This document shows, one piece after another, positions 1 to 5,961 of a DNA stretch of 10,429 nt. Made by a program: the position numbers and the translations under genes. The stretch's first letter is position 1, and every line of letters begins with the position of its first letter. Below the pieces are notes generated by a model, which searched no databases, was not told the DNA's origin, and was given only the letters and a program-made list of their open reading frames with translations. Source of the DNA: Patescibacteria group bacterium (GTDB taxonomy: Bacteria > Patescibacteriota > Minisyncoccia > Minisyncoccales > CG1-02-41-26); assembly GCA_020724125.1 (NCBI GenBank), contig DYHM01000016.1:1-10429 (forward strand), given 5' to 3'.

Positions 1-33
1 CAAAATATCAGAATATCAAAATATCAGAAAAAA
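1..33. repeat. Short 8-base tandem repeat (partial at window edge)
   Basis: The window opens with units CAAAATAT, CAGAATAT, CAAAATAT and CAGAAAAA, a degenerate octamer array that may continue to the left. It is AT-rich and lies upstream of the first gene. It resembles in style the 7-base tracts elsewhere in this window. No function can be assigned. Confidence 0.5.
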
Positions 34-93
34 AGAAAATTTAGAATTCAATCAGCATATATTGAAATTTAATAACAAGGAAAATTATAAAAA

Positions 94-750
94 ATGAATA
101 AAGAGTTAATCATTAGAGAAACTAAAAAATTTATTAGGAGAAGTCTTAGGGGAGAAGCGAGTGGTCATGATTGGTGGCATGCTTTTCGGGTTTGGAAAAC
201 TGCCAAAGAAATTGCCAGAAAAGAAAAAGTAAATTCCTTTATTGTTGAATTAGCCGCTTTACTTCATGATATTGCCGATTGGAAATTTCATAATGGAAAT
301 AAAATGGTTGGAATAAAAAAAGCAAAAGAATGGCTTGAAAAACTAAAATTGATAAAAAAAACAATCTCTCAAGTTTGTGAGATTATAAAAGAAACACCTT
401 TTCGAGGGGCTTGGGTTAAAACAAAAATAAAAACAAAAGAAGGAATGGTTATGCAAGACGCTGATAGATTAGATGCTATTGGAGCTATTGGCATTGCCAG
501 AGTTTTTGCCTACGGTAGTTTTGAAGGAAGAGAAATTTATAATCCAGAAATCAAGGCAAAGCGACATAAAACATTTGAAGAATATAAAAGAAATAAAGGG
601 ACAGCGATAAATCATTTCTACGAAAAACTCTTACTTCTAAAAGATAGGATGAATACAAAGACAGCAAAGAAAATTGCTGAAAAAAGACATAAATTTATGG
701 AACAATTTTTAAAAGAATTTTTTAAAGAATGGAATCTAAAAGATTTATAA
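94..750 (+). CDS. HD-domain metal-dependent hydrolase
   Basis: This is a predicted cytoplasmic phosphohydrolase of the HD superfamily, 218 aa. Metal-ligand motifs are visible in the usual order: H25-D26 and H29 in GHDWWHAFRV, the HD pair H58-D59 in ALLHDIAD, and a late D124 in the block QDADRLDAIGAIGIAR (121-136). That last block is characteristic of the YedJ/YpgQ-type HD proteins; B. subtilis YpgQ is reported to hydrolyse nucleoside triphosphates, but the substrate here cannot be told from sequence. The Lys-rich C-terminus (160-218) is probably helical. The ATG at 94 is the first of the frame; a weak AAGGAAAA lies 8-15 bases upstream. The gene overlaps the next (phosphatase) frame by 22 bases, so the two were probably co-transcribed and translationally coupled. 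Confidence 0.85.
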   Translation: MNKELIIRETKKFIRRSLRGEASGHDWWHAFRVWKTAKEIARKEKVNSFIVELAALLHDIADWKFHNGNKMVGIKKAKEWLEKLKLIKKTISQVCEIIKETPFRGAWVKTKIKTKEGMVMQDADRLDAIGAIGIARVFAYGSFEGREIYNPEIKAKRHKTFEEYKRNKGTAINHFYEKLLLLKDRMNTKTAKKIAEKRHKFMEQFLKEFFKEWNLKDL

Positions 751-1485
751 ATTTAAAAGAACGAAAACTAATTAAAATCGAAAAAGCGAAAAATATTATT
801 TTTATTGGCGATACTCATGGGGATTTCGGAGTGTCTCGGAAAATTGTAAGGGATTATTTAAAACCTGAAAATATATTAGTTTTTCTTGGAGATTATATTG
901 ATCGGGGGTTTTACTCAAAAGAGAATTTAGATTTTTTATTAGGAACAAAAAAAGAAATTTCCAAACCAAATTTATCTTTTACAGGGAAACCATGAAGGAT
1001 ATAGGATTTTGCCATTTTCTCCAGCTGAATTTTAGGAAAGCTTAGAAGGGAAAGAATTTGAAAAATATTGTTCAATTGTTGAAAATTTTCCTTTAGTGGT
1101 AGCAATAGAAGATATAATTGCGTTACATGGGGTCTTGCCAGATATTGAGAGTTTAGAAGAAATAAATCAACTAAAGTTAGGAAGTGAGAAATGGCTTCAG
1201 ATTTACTGGGGGGATTTTTCAGAGGAACCGGGAAAATATTTATGTCTTAACCTTCTTTCTGGTCGGCCAATATTTGGCCGAGATTATTTTTTTAAGATAA
1301 TGAAAAGATTTAATAAAAAAGTTTTAATCCGTTCCCATCAACCTGATATTCCCCAATCTATCTTTAATAATCGCTGTCTAACTATCTTTACTTCCTCGGC
1401 TTGCGCTCGCGAACGAGTCATTGCCATTGCCGATTCAGAAAAAGAAATAAAAAATAATAGAGATTTAAAAATTAAAATAATTTAA
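729..1485 (+). pseudogene. PPP-family metallophosphatase, frameshifted and with in-frame TAG
   Basis: This is a calcineurin-like serine/threonine protein phosphatase-type gene in two frames. The first frame (729-995) carries GDTHG (residues 27-31) and GDYIDRG (54-60). It then runs out of frame in an A7 run at 947-953. With one A removed, translation continues as NQIYLLQGNHEGYR, supplying the third family motif GNHE at about 985-996, in the frame that ends at 1485. That frame also has a TAG at 1033-1035 (context PAEF-stop-ESLEG), at a place where a TGG Trp codon would fit. Further on come IIALHG and RSHQP, the remaining His metal ligands. All core metallophosphatase motifs therefore survive while two lesions break the frame, which suggests recent inactivation (or two sequence errors). 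The start ATG lies inside the end of the HD-domain gene. Confidence 0.85.
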
Positions 1486-1510
1486 TCCAGATTTTAAAAG
1501 TCAATTTTTA

Positions 1511-1622
1511 GGCTGGGGTCGACGGCGAGAATGCCGAGGCGGAACGCAAAGCCGGCCGGATTGATGACGTCGGGCCGAAAGAGAAAGTTAGTAGGATTGA
1601 GGGCGACAGGAACAAAAGGAAG
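1511..1622. other. GC-rich island downstream of tRNA-Leu
   Basis: Sixty-two of the 100 bases 1511-1610 are G or C, in sharp contrast to the flanking AT-rich DNA. It lies exactly downstream of the 3' end of the minus-strand tRNA-Leu. A minus-strand frame running out of the tRNA is open to a TAA at about 1495 and reads like a protein C-terminus (for example NPTNFLFRPDVINPAGFAFR). A plus-strand frame is also open and Arg/Lys/Gly-rich. An 8-base palindrome CCGGCCGG lies near 1552-1559. It could be a fragment of a foreign gene, a remnant of an element integrated at the tRNA, or a conserved structured repeat; sequence alone does not decide. Confidence 0.45.
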
Positions 1623-1707
1623 TGCCGGAGGCGGGATTCGAACCCACAAACCAAAAAATGGCACAAGGTCCTAAACCTTGCGTGTCTGCCAATTCCACCA
1701 CTCCGGC
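1623..1707 (-). tRNA. tRNA-Leu(UAG)
   Basis: On the minus strand a 7-bp acceptor stem (GCCGGAG with CTCCGGC) is followed by a D-arm, then an anticodon stem CAAGG/CCTTG enclosing loop TTTAGGA, which gives anticodon UAG (reads CUA, and probably other CUN codons). The long variable arm is as expected for a class II leucine tRNA, and the T-arm has GGTTCGAATCC. The discriminator base is A. It is followed by CTT, so the 3' CCA is not encoded and must be added after transcription. Confidence 0.95.
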
Positions 1708-1768
1708 CGGTTTTTTTAGCGATAGCGTTGAATAGTTCCCGCTTACTGTAAAAATTTTATCTTTCTAA

Positions 1769-1796
1769 ATTTTATTGTTTTAACAAAAGAAGTCAA
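1769..1796 (-). promoter_or_regulatory. Promoter for tRNA-Leu
   Basis: On the minus strand TTGACT (-35) and TAAAAT (-10) are separated by 16 bases, a near-consensus housekeeping promoter. Transcription would start about 55 bases before the tRNA 5' end. The -35 box just overlaps the outer end of the strong hairpin at 1795-1836. Confidence 0.6.
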
Positions 1797-1836
1797 TTAA
1801 ACTACCCCGCCGACGGAGCGGCGGGGTAGTTTAATT
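1795..1836. terminator. Perfect 18-bp hairpin, terminator-like
   Basis: An uninterrupted 18-bp stem closes a 6-base loop (ACGGAG). The inner part is GC-only (ACCCCGCCG with CGGCGGGGT) and the outer part is AT. It separates the divergently oriented tRNA-Leu and the ftsB-like gene. No long U-tract follows on either strand, so it may work as a bidirectional terminator, an insulating hairpin or a repeat-type element. Confidence 0.6.
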
Positions 1837-1875
1837 AAAAAGGTGCCAATTTAAAAATTCGAAAAAGAAAAGATT

Positions 1876-2292
1876 ATGACTTTATTTTCTTCGCGGTTCA
1901 AAAAGAAAAAAGAGCATTCTGTTTTTTGGCTGTTGTTTTTAATTTTCTTAGTCTTGGGAATGGGAATTTTTGCATTAGCTTTAAATGTTAAGATAGCCAA
2001 AGAAAAAACAGCAGCAGAAAAAGAATTAAAATTTTTAGAAGCTAAACTTCAACAATTGAAAATTCAAAAAGAAGAATATCTTAAAAAAATTCCCGAGGTT
2101 GAGGGTCAAGAATATTTAGAAAAGGTAAGCCGGGAAGATTTTAATCTTCAAAAAGAAGGAGAGAAGGTAATTATCTTTCCGATAATTAAAGAAAGTCAAA
2201 AACCAAAAAAACAATTTAAAGACGATAAAGACAAAAATTTCTTTGAGAAAATTGTTAAGAAAATAGGTCAAACCTTGGATAAAATTTTCTAA
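1876..2292 (+). CDS. DivIC/FtsB-like septum formation initiator
   Basis: This is a predicted single-pass cell-division protein, 138 aa. A short basic cytoplasmic N-terminus (RFKKKK, 7-12) is followed by one membrane helix at about 16-36, a coiled coil at about 40-72, and then the segment EYLEKVSREDFNLQKEGEK (79-97) with VIIFP. This matches the FtsB/DivIC pattern of a conserved 'A-R-E-x-L-x-L-x-x-x-G-E' block. Members of this family bridge FtsL and FtsQ/DivIB in the divisome. The C-terminal Lys-rich tail (105-138) is longer than in E. coli FtsB. No good ribosome binding site precedes the ATG at 1876. The grpE promoter starts just after its stop codon. Confidence 0.75.
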   Translation: MTLFSSRFKKKKEHSVFWLLFLIFLVLGMGIFALALNVKIAKEKTAAEKELKFLEAKLQQLKIQKEEYLKKIPEVEGQEYLEKVSREDFNLQKEGEKVIIFPIIKESQKPKKQFKDDKDKNFFEKIVKKIGQTLDKIF

Positions 2293-2295
2293 AGA

Positions 2296-2323
2296 TTGAT
2301 AAAAATTAAAATTTGTTTATAAT
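2296..2323 (+). promoter_or_regulatory. Sigma70-type promoter before grpE
   Basis: TTGATA (2296-2301) and a consensus TATAAT (2318-2323) are separated by 16 bases. Transcription would start near 2330, about 48 bases before the grpE start, exactly where the hairpin element at 2331-2363 begins. This suggests the heat-shock genes have their own promoter with a structured leader. Confidence 0.6.
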
Positions 2324-2330
2324 AAAAAAT

Positions 2331-2363
2331 AAAACTCCCAACTATCCCAAGGAGTGGGGTTTT
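2331..2363 (-). repeat. Structured leader element upstream of grpE (copy A)
   Basis: This is a 33-base imperfect inverted repeat whose ends AAAAC and GTTTT pair, with CCCA/TGGG inside. Read on the minus strand it shares the blocks AAAACCCC, CTTGGG and GTTGGGAGTT, in the same order, with an element at 5422-5457 just after dnaK. It lacks the CIRCE sequence. It could be a leader hairpin, an operator, or a terminator for the upstream ftsB-like gene, since it ends in TTTT. Confidence 0.5.
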
Positions 2364-2377
2364 AAAAACAATAAAAA

Positions 2378-2878
2378 ATGGACGAGGAAAAAAAAATTGA
2401 TATAGAAGAAATTAAAAAAAATTTAGAGGAGTGTCAAAGATTGAGGGATGAATACTTGGCTGGTTGGCAGAGGGCGCGAGCTGATTTTTTGAATTACAAA
2501 AAAGAAGAGATGGAAAGAGTGATTGGACTTTTAAAATACGGCAGCGAAGAATTTATTTTAAAACTTTTACCAATAATGGATAGCCTTGAAATGGCGGAAA
2601 AGATGTTTTTGAAACATAATTTGAATGAACAAAATAATCAAGTTATTCAGGGTTTTTTTCAAATAAAAAAGCAATTGGAAAATTTTTTAAGAAATCACGG
2701 AGTTAGTGAAATAGAAATTAAAGAAGGCGAGGACTTTAATCCTGATTTTGAAGAAATTATAGAAGAAGTAGAGGTTGACAAAGAAGAAAAAGACAAAATA
2801 ATAGAAGTGGCGGAAAAGGGTTATAAACTTCACAATAAAGTTATTAGGCCGGCAAAAGTGAAAATTGGAAAAATTTAA
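2378..2878 (+). CDS. grpE: GrpE nucleotide exchange factor
   Basis: This is the DnaK co-chaperone that drives ADP release, 166 aa. The N-terminal part (about 5-50) is a long coiled coil containing the ADFLNYKKE block (35-43), equivalent to the 'ADFeNyrKR' motif. LLPIMDSLEMA (63-73) starts the four-helix dimer region. The C-terminal beta domain has FNPDFEE (120-126), where many GrpE proteins have 'NPxxHEA', and the diagnostic GYKLHNKVIRPAKVKI (148-163). It is somewhat shorter than E. coli GrpE (197 aa), mainly at the N-terminus. It is followed by hsp20 after 61 bases and then dnaK, in a chaperone cluster behind the promoter at 2296-2323. There is no Shine-Dalgarno sequence before the ATG. Confidence 0.95.
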   Translation: MDEEKKIDIEEIKKNLEECQRLRDEYLAGWQRARADFLNYKKEEMERVIGLLKYGSEEFILKLLPIMDSLEMAEKMFLKHNLNEQNNQVIQGFFQIKKQLENFLRNHGVSEIEIKEGEDFNPDFEEIIEEVEVDKEEKDKIIEVAEKGYKLHNKVIRPAKVKIGKI

Positions 2879-2939
2879 TAAAAATCATTAATTAAAGGTC
2901 GGTTTTTTTCTTAATTTAAAATTAAAAAAAAATTCATCT

Positions 2940-3380
2940 ATGGCTTTAATTCCTTATCGTCCCCCTTTTAAAGATTTAGAGGATTGGTTTGAAGATTGGG
3001 ATTTCCCGCGATTTCCGATAACGCCAGTTATAAAAGAACCCCGAATGGATATTTACGAGGAAGGCAATAATGTAGTAGCCGAAATAGAGACATCGGGTAT
3101 TGATCCGACAAAATTAGAAGTTTCGATTAAAAATAATATTCTTCGAGTAGAAGGAAAAGAAGAGGAGAAAAAAGAAGAAAAAAAGAGGGGTTATTATCAG
3201 AAAGAGATCAGACGAGGTTATTTTAAAAGAATAGCCTCTTTACCAGTAGAGGTGCTTGGCGATAAAGCTGAAGCTGTTTGCGAAGACGGAATCTTGAAAG
3301 TAATGATTCCGAAAGCAAGGCCGGCGGCGGAAAAACCAGAAAAGAAAATAGAAGTAAAAGTAAAAAAAACTAAAAAATAA
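2940..3380 (+). CDS. Small heat shock protein, Hsp20/alpha-crystallin family
   Basis: This is a 146-aa ATP-independent holdase chaperone. The N-terminal arm (1-32) is rich in aromatic residues and Pro (YRPPFKDLEDWFEDWDF). The alpha-crystallin domain spans about 33-125 and includes PRMDIYEEGNNVVAEIE, the stretch NNILRVEGKEEE, and the family signature GILKVMIPK (117-125). The tail is Lys-rich and contains an I-x-V type motif (IEV) that could mediate oligomer contacts. Its position between grpE and dnaK fits delivery of stabilised clients to the DnaK machine. A hairpin at 3387-3419 directly follows the stop codon. No Shine-Dalgarno sequence is visible. Confidence 0.93.
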   Translation: MALIPYRPPFKDLEDWFEDWDFPRFPITPVIKEPRMDIYEEGNNVVAEIETSGIDPTKLEVSIKNNILRVEGKEEEKKEEKKRGYYQKEIRRGYFKRIASLPVEVLGDKAEAVCEDGILKVMIPKARPAAEKPEKKIEVKVKKTKK

Positions 3381-3386
3381 AATCAC

Positions 3387-3419
3387 TTCTCAGTCTTGGT
3401 AAAATGCCAAGACTGGGAA
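3387..3419 (+). terminator. Hairpin after hsp20
   Basis: A 13-bp stem (TTCTCAGTCTTGG with CCAAGACTGGGAA, one G-U pair) closes a 7-base loop TAAAATG, starting 6 bases after the hsp20 stop codon. It lacks a U-tract on the + strand (AAATTT follows). It could be an attenuating terminator or a 3'-end stabilising hairpin that sets different levels of grpE-hsp20 and dnaK. Confidence 0.5.
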
Positions 3420-3516
3420 AAATTTAAATTAAACTAACTTTAAATTTTAAGTTTTAAAACAATTTTTGAATTTTTAATTTTTAATTTTAACTTTGAACTT
3501 TGAACTTTTAATTAAA
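3420..3516. repeat. AT-rich repeat tract before dnaK
   Basis: This stretch is almost entirely A/T with repeated TTTTTAA and ACTTTGA units. The 18-base sequence at 3490-3507 (ACTTTGA repeated, ending ACTT) recurs exactly at 9258-9275 upstream of rpsU. No convincing promoter hexamers for dnaK stand out in it. Confidence 0.5.
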
Positions 3517-3520
3517 ACTT

Positions 3521-5398
3521 ATGTCTAAAATACTTGGCATTGATTTAGGAACAACCTTTTCAGCAATGGCTATTACAGAACAGGCTGAGTCAAGGGTTAT
3601 TGAAAATAAAGAAGGCGCTCGGATTACTCCTTCAGTAGTGGCTATCACAAAAACAGGAGAAAAAATAGTGGGAATTTTAGCTAAAAGGCAAGCCATTACT
3701 AACCCTAAAAATACTATTTTTTCCGTTAAAAGATTTATGGGTAGGAAATTTTCCGATCCAGAAGTTCAGAAAGAAATAAAATTTGTTTCTTATGAAGTCA
3801 GAGAGAGAAAAACAGATGGTGGCGTAGAGATAAAAATAGGAGAAAAATGGTATACACCGCCAGAGATTTCCGCTATGATTCTTCAAAAATTAAAACAGGA
3901 TGCCGAAGAAAAATTGGGTGAAAAAATTGAAGAAGCGATTATTACCTGTCCGGCTTATTTTGATGATTCCCAACGAACAGCCACTAAGGTGGCCGGCGAG
4001 ATTGCCGGGCTTAAAGTGAAAAGGATGATTAATGAACCAACAGCCGCTGCTTTGGCTTATGGTTTGACAAAAAAGAAAGACCAGCAGATTGTGGTTTATG
4101 ATTTTGGGGGTGGAACTTTTGACATTTCTATTTTAGATGTCTCTGAAGATACGGTTGAAGTTAAAGCAACTGGCGGCGATAGCCATTTGGGCGGCGATGA
4201 TTTTGATCAAAAAATAATTAGTTGGGTGATAGAGAACTATAAAAAAGAACAGGGGATTGATTTGGCGCGAGATAGTTTAGCTCTTCAACGAATCAAAGAA
4301 GCAGCCGAGAAATCAAAAATTGAACTTTCCACCACGCTGGAAACAGAAATAAATCTTCCTTTTATTACCTCTGACACGACTGGCCCTAAACACCTTCTTT
4401 ATAAACTTAATCGAGCTCAATTAGAAAATATGGTCGAAAGTTATATTCATCATTCTTTGGAATTGGTAAGAAAAACCCTCAAAGAAGCTAATTTAGAAAC
4501 CAAAGATATTGAAGCAGTGGTTTTAGTTGGTGGTCAAACAAGGATGCCGAAAATTCAGGAGGAATTAAAAAAACTTTTTAACAAGGAACCAATTAAAGAT
4601 ATTAATCCTGACGAAGTGGTGGCAGTGGGCGCCGCTATTCAGGGAGGGATTTTACAGGGAGAAATTCGGGATGTTCTTCTTTTGGACGTAACGCCATTAA
4701 GTTTAGGGATTGAAACATTAGGCGGCGTTAATACTATTTTAGTTTCTAAAAACACCACTATTCCGACTTCCAAAACCCAAATTTTTTCCACTGCGGCGGA
4801 CAATCAAACATCAGTAGAAATTCATATCATTCAAGGAGAGAGACCGATGGTTGCTGATAATAAATCTTTGGGAAGGTTTATTTTGGATGGCGTTCCGGCC
4901 GCGCCCCGGGGTGTGCCCCAAATTGAAGTAAGTTTTGATATTGATGTTAATGGGATTCTAAATGTCTCTGCTAAAGATAAGGCAACTGGTAAAACTCAAT
5001 CAATTAGAATTGAAGGTTCTATTGGTTTGTCAAGGGAAGAAATTGAAAAAATGAAAAAAGAATCTGAATTGCACCTTGAAGAAGATAGACAAAAAAGGGA
5101 ATTAATTGAAGCTCGAAATTTAGCTGATAATTTAATCTACACAGTTGAAAAAACAATCAGAGAAGCAGGGGAAAAAATTTCAGCTGAAAATAAAAAAGAG
5201 CTTGAAGAAAAAATTGAAGCCCTAAAAAAAGTTAAAGAAGGAGATGATATTGAAAAATTAAAAAGAAAAATTGAAGAATGTTCTCAATTTTTACAAAAAA
5301 TAGGGGCTGAAATGTATCGTTCTCCCGGGCCGGAGCAGCCTGAAAAAAAACCAGATGAAAACGATTCAGAAAAAGAAACAAACGAAACAAAAGAATGA
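3521..5398 (+). CDS. dnaK: Molecular chaperone DnaK (Hsp70)
   Basis: This is an ATP-dependent Hsp70 chaperone, 625 aa (E. coli DnaK is 638). All three family signatures are present: IDLGTTFS (7-14), YDFGGGTFDIS (193-203) and VLVGGQTRMP (334-343). CPAYFDDSQR and NEPTAAALAYG complete the nucleotide-binding domain. The interdomain linker DVLLLDV lies at 384-390, followed by the peptide-binding beta domain and a helical lid from about 505. The tail is acidic and hydrophilic (EKETNETKE). The segment after KRFMGRKF (about 71-98) has the roughly two-dozen-residue insert typical of diderm-type DnaK and absent from Firmicutes DnaK. It forms a cluster with grpE and hsp20; no dnaJ lies nearby. The ATG at 3521 is chosen because the conserved N-terminus MSKILGIDLGTT begins there. 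Confidence 0.97.
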   Translation: MSKILGIDLGTTFSAMAITEQAESRVIENKEGARITPSVVAITKTGEKIVGILAKRQAITNPKNTIFSVKRFMGRKFSDPEVQKEIKFVSYEVRERKTDGGVEIKIGEKWYTPPEISAMILQKLKQDAEEKLGEKIEEAIITCPAYFDDSQRTATKVAGEIAGLKVKRMINEPTAAALAYGLTKKKDQQIVVYDFGGGTFDISILDVSEDTVEVKATGGDSHLGGDDFDQKIISWVIENYKKEQGIDLARDSLALQRIKEAAEKSKIELSTTLETEINLPFITSDTTGPKHLLYKLNRAQLENMVESYIHHSLELVRKTLKEANLETKDIEAVVLVGGQTRMPKIQEELKKLFNKEPIKDINPDEVVAVGAAIQGGILQGEIRDVLLLDVTPLSLGIETLGGVNTILVSKNTTIPTSKTQIFSTAADNQTSVEIHIIQGERPMVADNKSLGRFILDGVPAAPRGVPQIEVSFDIDVNGILNVSAKDKATGKTQSIRIEGSIGLSREEIEKMKKESELHLEEDRQKRELIEARNLADNLIYTVEKTIREAGEKISAENKKELEEKIEALKKVKEGDDIEKLKRKIEECSQFLQKIGAEMYRSPGPEQPEKKPDENDSEKETNETKE

Positions 5399-5421
5399 AA
5401 CAAATAAAATTTATTGTTTTT

Positions 5422-5457
5422 AAAACCCCGGCGACTTGGGGCGCGGTTGGGAGTTCC
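5422..5457 (+). repeat. Structured element after dnaK (copy B)
   Basis: Starting 24 bases after the dnaK stop, this copy shares three ordered blocks (AAAACCCC, CTTGGG, GTTGGGAGTT) with the reverse complement of the element at 2331-2363. It is more GC-rich inside and is followed by a T-rich stretch (5458-5478). It may act as a 3' hairpin or terminator for dnaK. Confidence 0.45.
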
Positions 5458-5500
5458 ATTTTCTTTTTTTATTTTTTATCGCTTTGTTAAAAAAAGCATA

Positions 5501-5536
5501 ATCGTAGAATTACTGCGATCGCCTCAATTGTACGAT
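5501..5536. repeat. 36-base interrupted palindrome centred on GCGATCGC
   Basis: The symmetric arms are ATCGTA, AATT and half of GCGATCGC on each side, with mismatches at mirror positions. As RNA it could fold into a stem with internal loops; as DNA it could be a two-fold symmetric protein site. It lies about 100 bases after dnaK. Confidence 0.45.
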
Positions 5537-5545
5537 ATTAAAAAT

Positions 5546-5567
5546 TATTGCTTCTTGTTAAGCAATA
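5546..5567. repeat. 8-bp hairpin at head of tandem array
   Basis: TATTGCTT and AAGCAATA form a perfect 8-bp stem around the loop CTTGTT. The right arm overlaps the first unit of the tandem repeat starting at 5558. There is no adjacent U-tract beyond TCTTTAA. Confidence 0.4.
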
Positions 5568-5623
5568 TCTTTAAGTAACATCTTAAACAATATCTTTAAA
5601 CAACATCTCTTTAAGCAACATCT
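5558..5623. repeat. Tandem array of ~13-base units
   Basis: Five units of 12 to 15 bases have the consensus TTAA(A/G)(C/T)AA(C/T)ATCT. Further copies occur outside the array: one inverted at about 5838-5849 (GATGTTGTTTAA) and one direct at about 5949-5962. The spacing and degeneracy do not match a CRISPR array. It could be a set of binding sites or a decaying repeat. Confidence 0.6.
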
Positions 5624-5961
5624 TTAGAGGTTGAGTGTCATATAAAAACAGAACACTATTTTTTTATCCCTTGAATAGTTAAATGTCATATGAAAGGGTA
5701 CCGCTTTTCCTTAAGCTATTGATTGATTTTAAATGATAATTTTTAATAATTTTGGATTGTTGTTCTTTTTTTAAAATAAACATAAAGGATTTTTTCTTTT
5801 CTTAATTCAATTAATTTTTCTTTGTTCATATAATAAAGATGTTGTTTAATAAAGTTTTTTGTGAATTTTAGTAAATTGATGCCATATAAACCCTTTATTT
5901 TATAATGTTTTTTAAAGGGAAAAATTATAAAAATACCTCAAAATATTACTAAACAACATCT
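5624..5961. other. Gene-less AT-rich segment between 14-base direct repeats
   Basis: No credible intact gene is visible. The 14-base sequence CAACATCTTTAGAG occurs at 5616-5629 and 5954-5967, bracketing the segment. Inside are three related motifs TG(T/C)CATAT(A/G)(A) at 5636, 5684 and 5880, and a hairpin CCCTTTA/TAAAGGG at about 5891-5920. A minus-strand start at 5829 reads MNKEKLIELRKEKILYVYF. With one frame change it could continue to a stop at 5679-5681, for about 50 residues in all, a possible decayed gene. Confidence 0.35.

Noticed and set aside
62..91. Promoter TTGAAA-18-TATAAA before the HD-domain gene
   Set aside because: Its start point would fall at or inside the ATG at 94, so it cannot make a usable mRNA for that start.
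945..957. Programmed ribosomal frameshift at the A7 run
   Set aside because: The downstream motif frame is +1, whereas slippage on an A-rich heptamer gives -1, and an in-frame TAG follows soon after.
911..1105. Minus-strand ORF across the phosphatase lesion
   Set aside because: It is antisense to the recognisable phosphatase motifs in the plus-strand frames.
1263..1281. 8-bp palindrome TCGGCCAA/TTGGCCGA
   Set aside because: It lies within the phosphatase coding frame (GRPIFGRD) and is explained by codon content; no other signal supports a site.
2331..2363. CIRCE (HrcA) operator before grpE
   Set aside because: The inverted repeat lacks the TTAGCACTC-N9-GAGTGCTAA sequence and spacing; ACTCC and GGAGT are 12 bases apart and the flanks differ.
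3508..3886. Minus-strand ORFs antisense to the start of dnaK
   Set aside because: They are shadows of the strongly conserved dnaK coding frame and have no family features.
5396..5398. UGA recoding as glycine (as in Gracilibacteria)
   Set aside because: dnaK and the nuclease gene end sensibly at TGA, and no conserved protein here needs UGA as an amino acid.
5558..5623. CRISPR array
   Set aside because: Units are 12-15 bases, adjoin without spacers and are degenerate; no cas genes are present.
5679..5829. Short minus-strand gene in the 5624-5961 segment
   Set aside because: The frame from the ATG at 5829 stops after about 28 codons, and the longer reading needs an assumed frameshift; no recognised domain.
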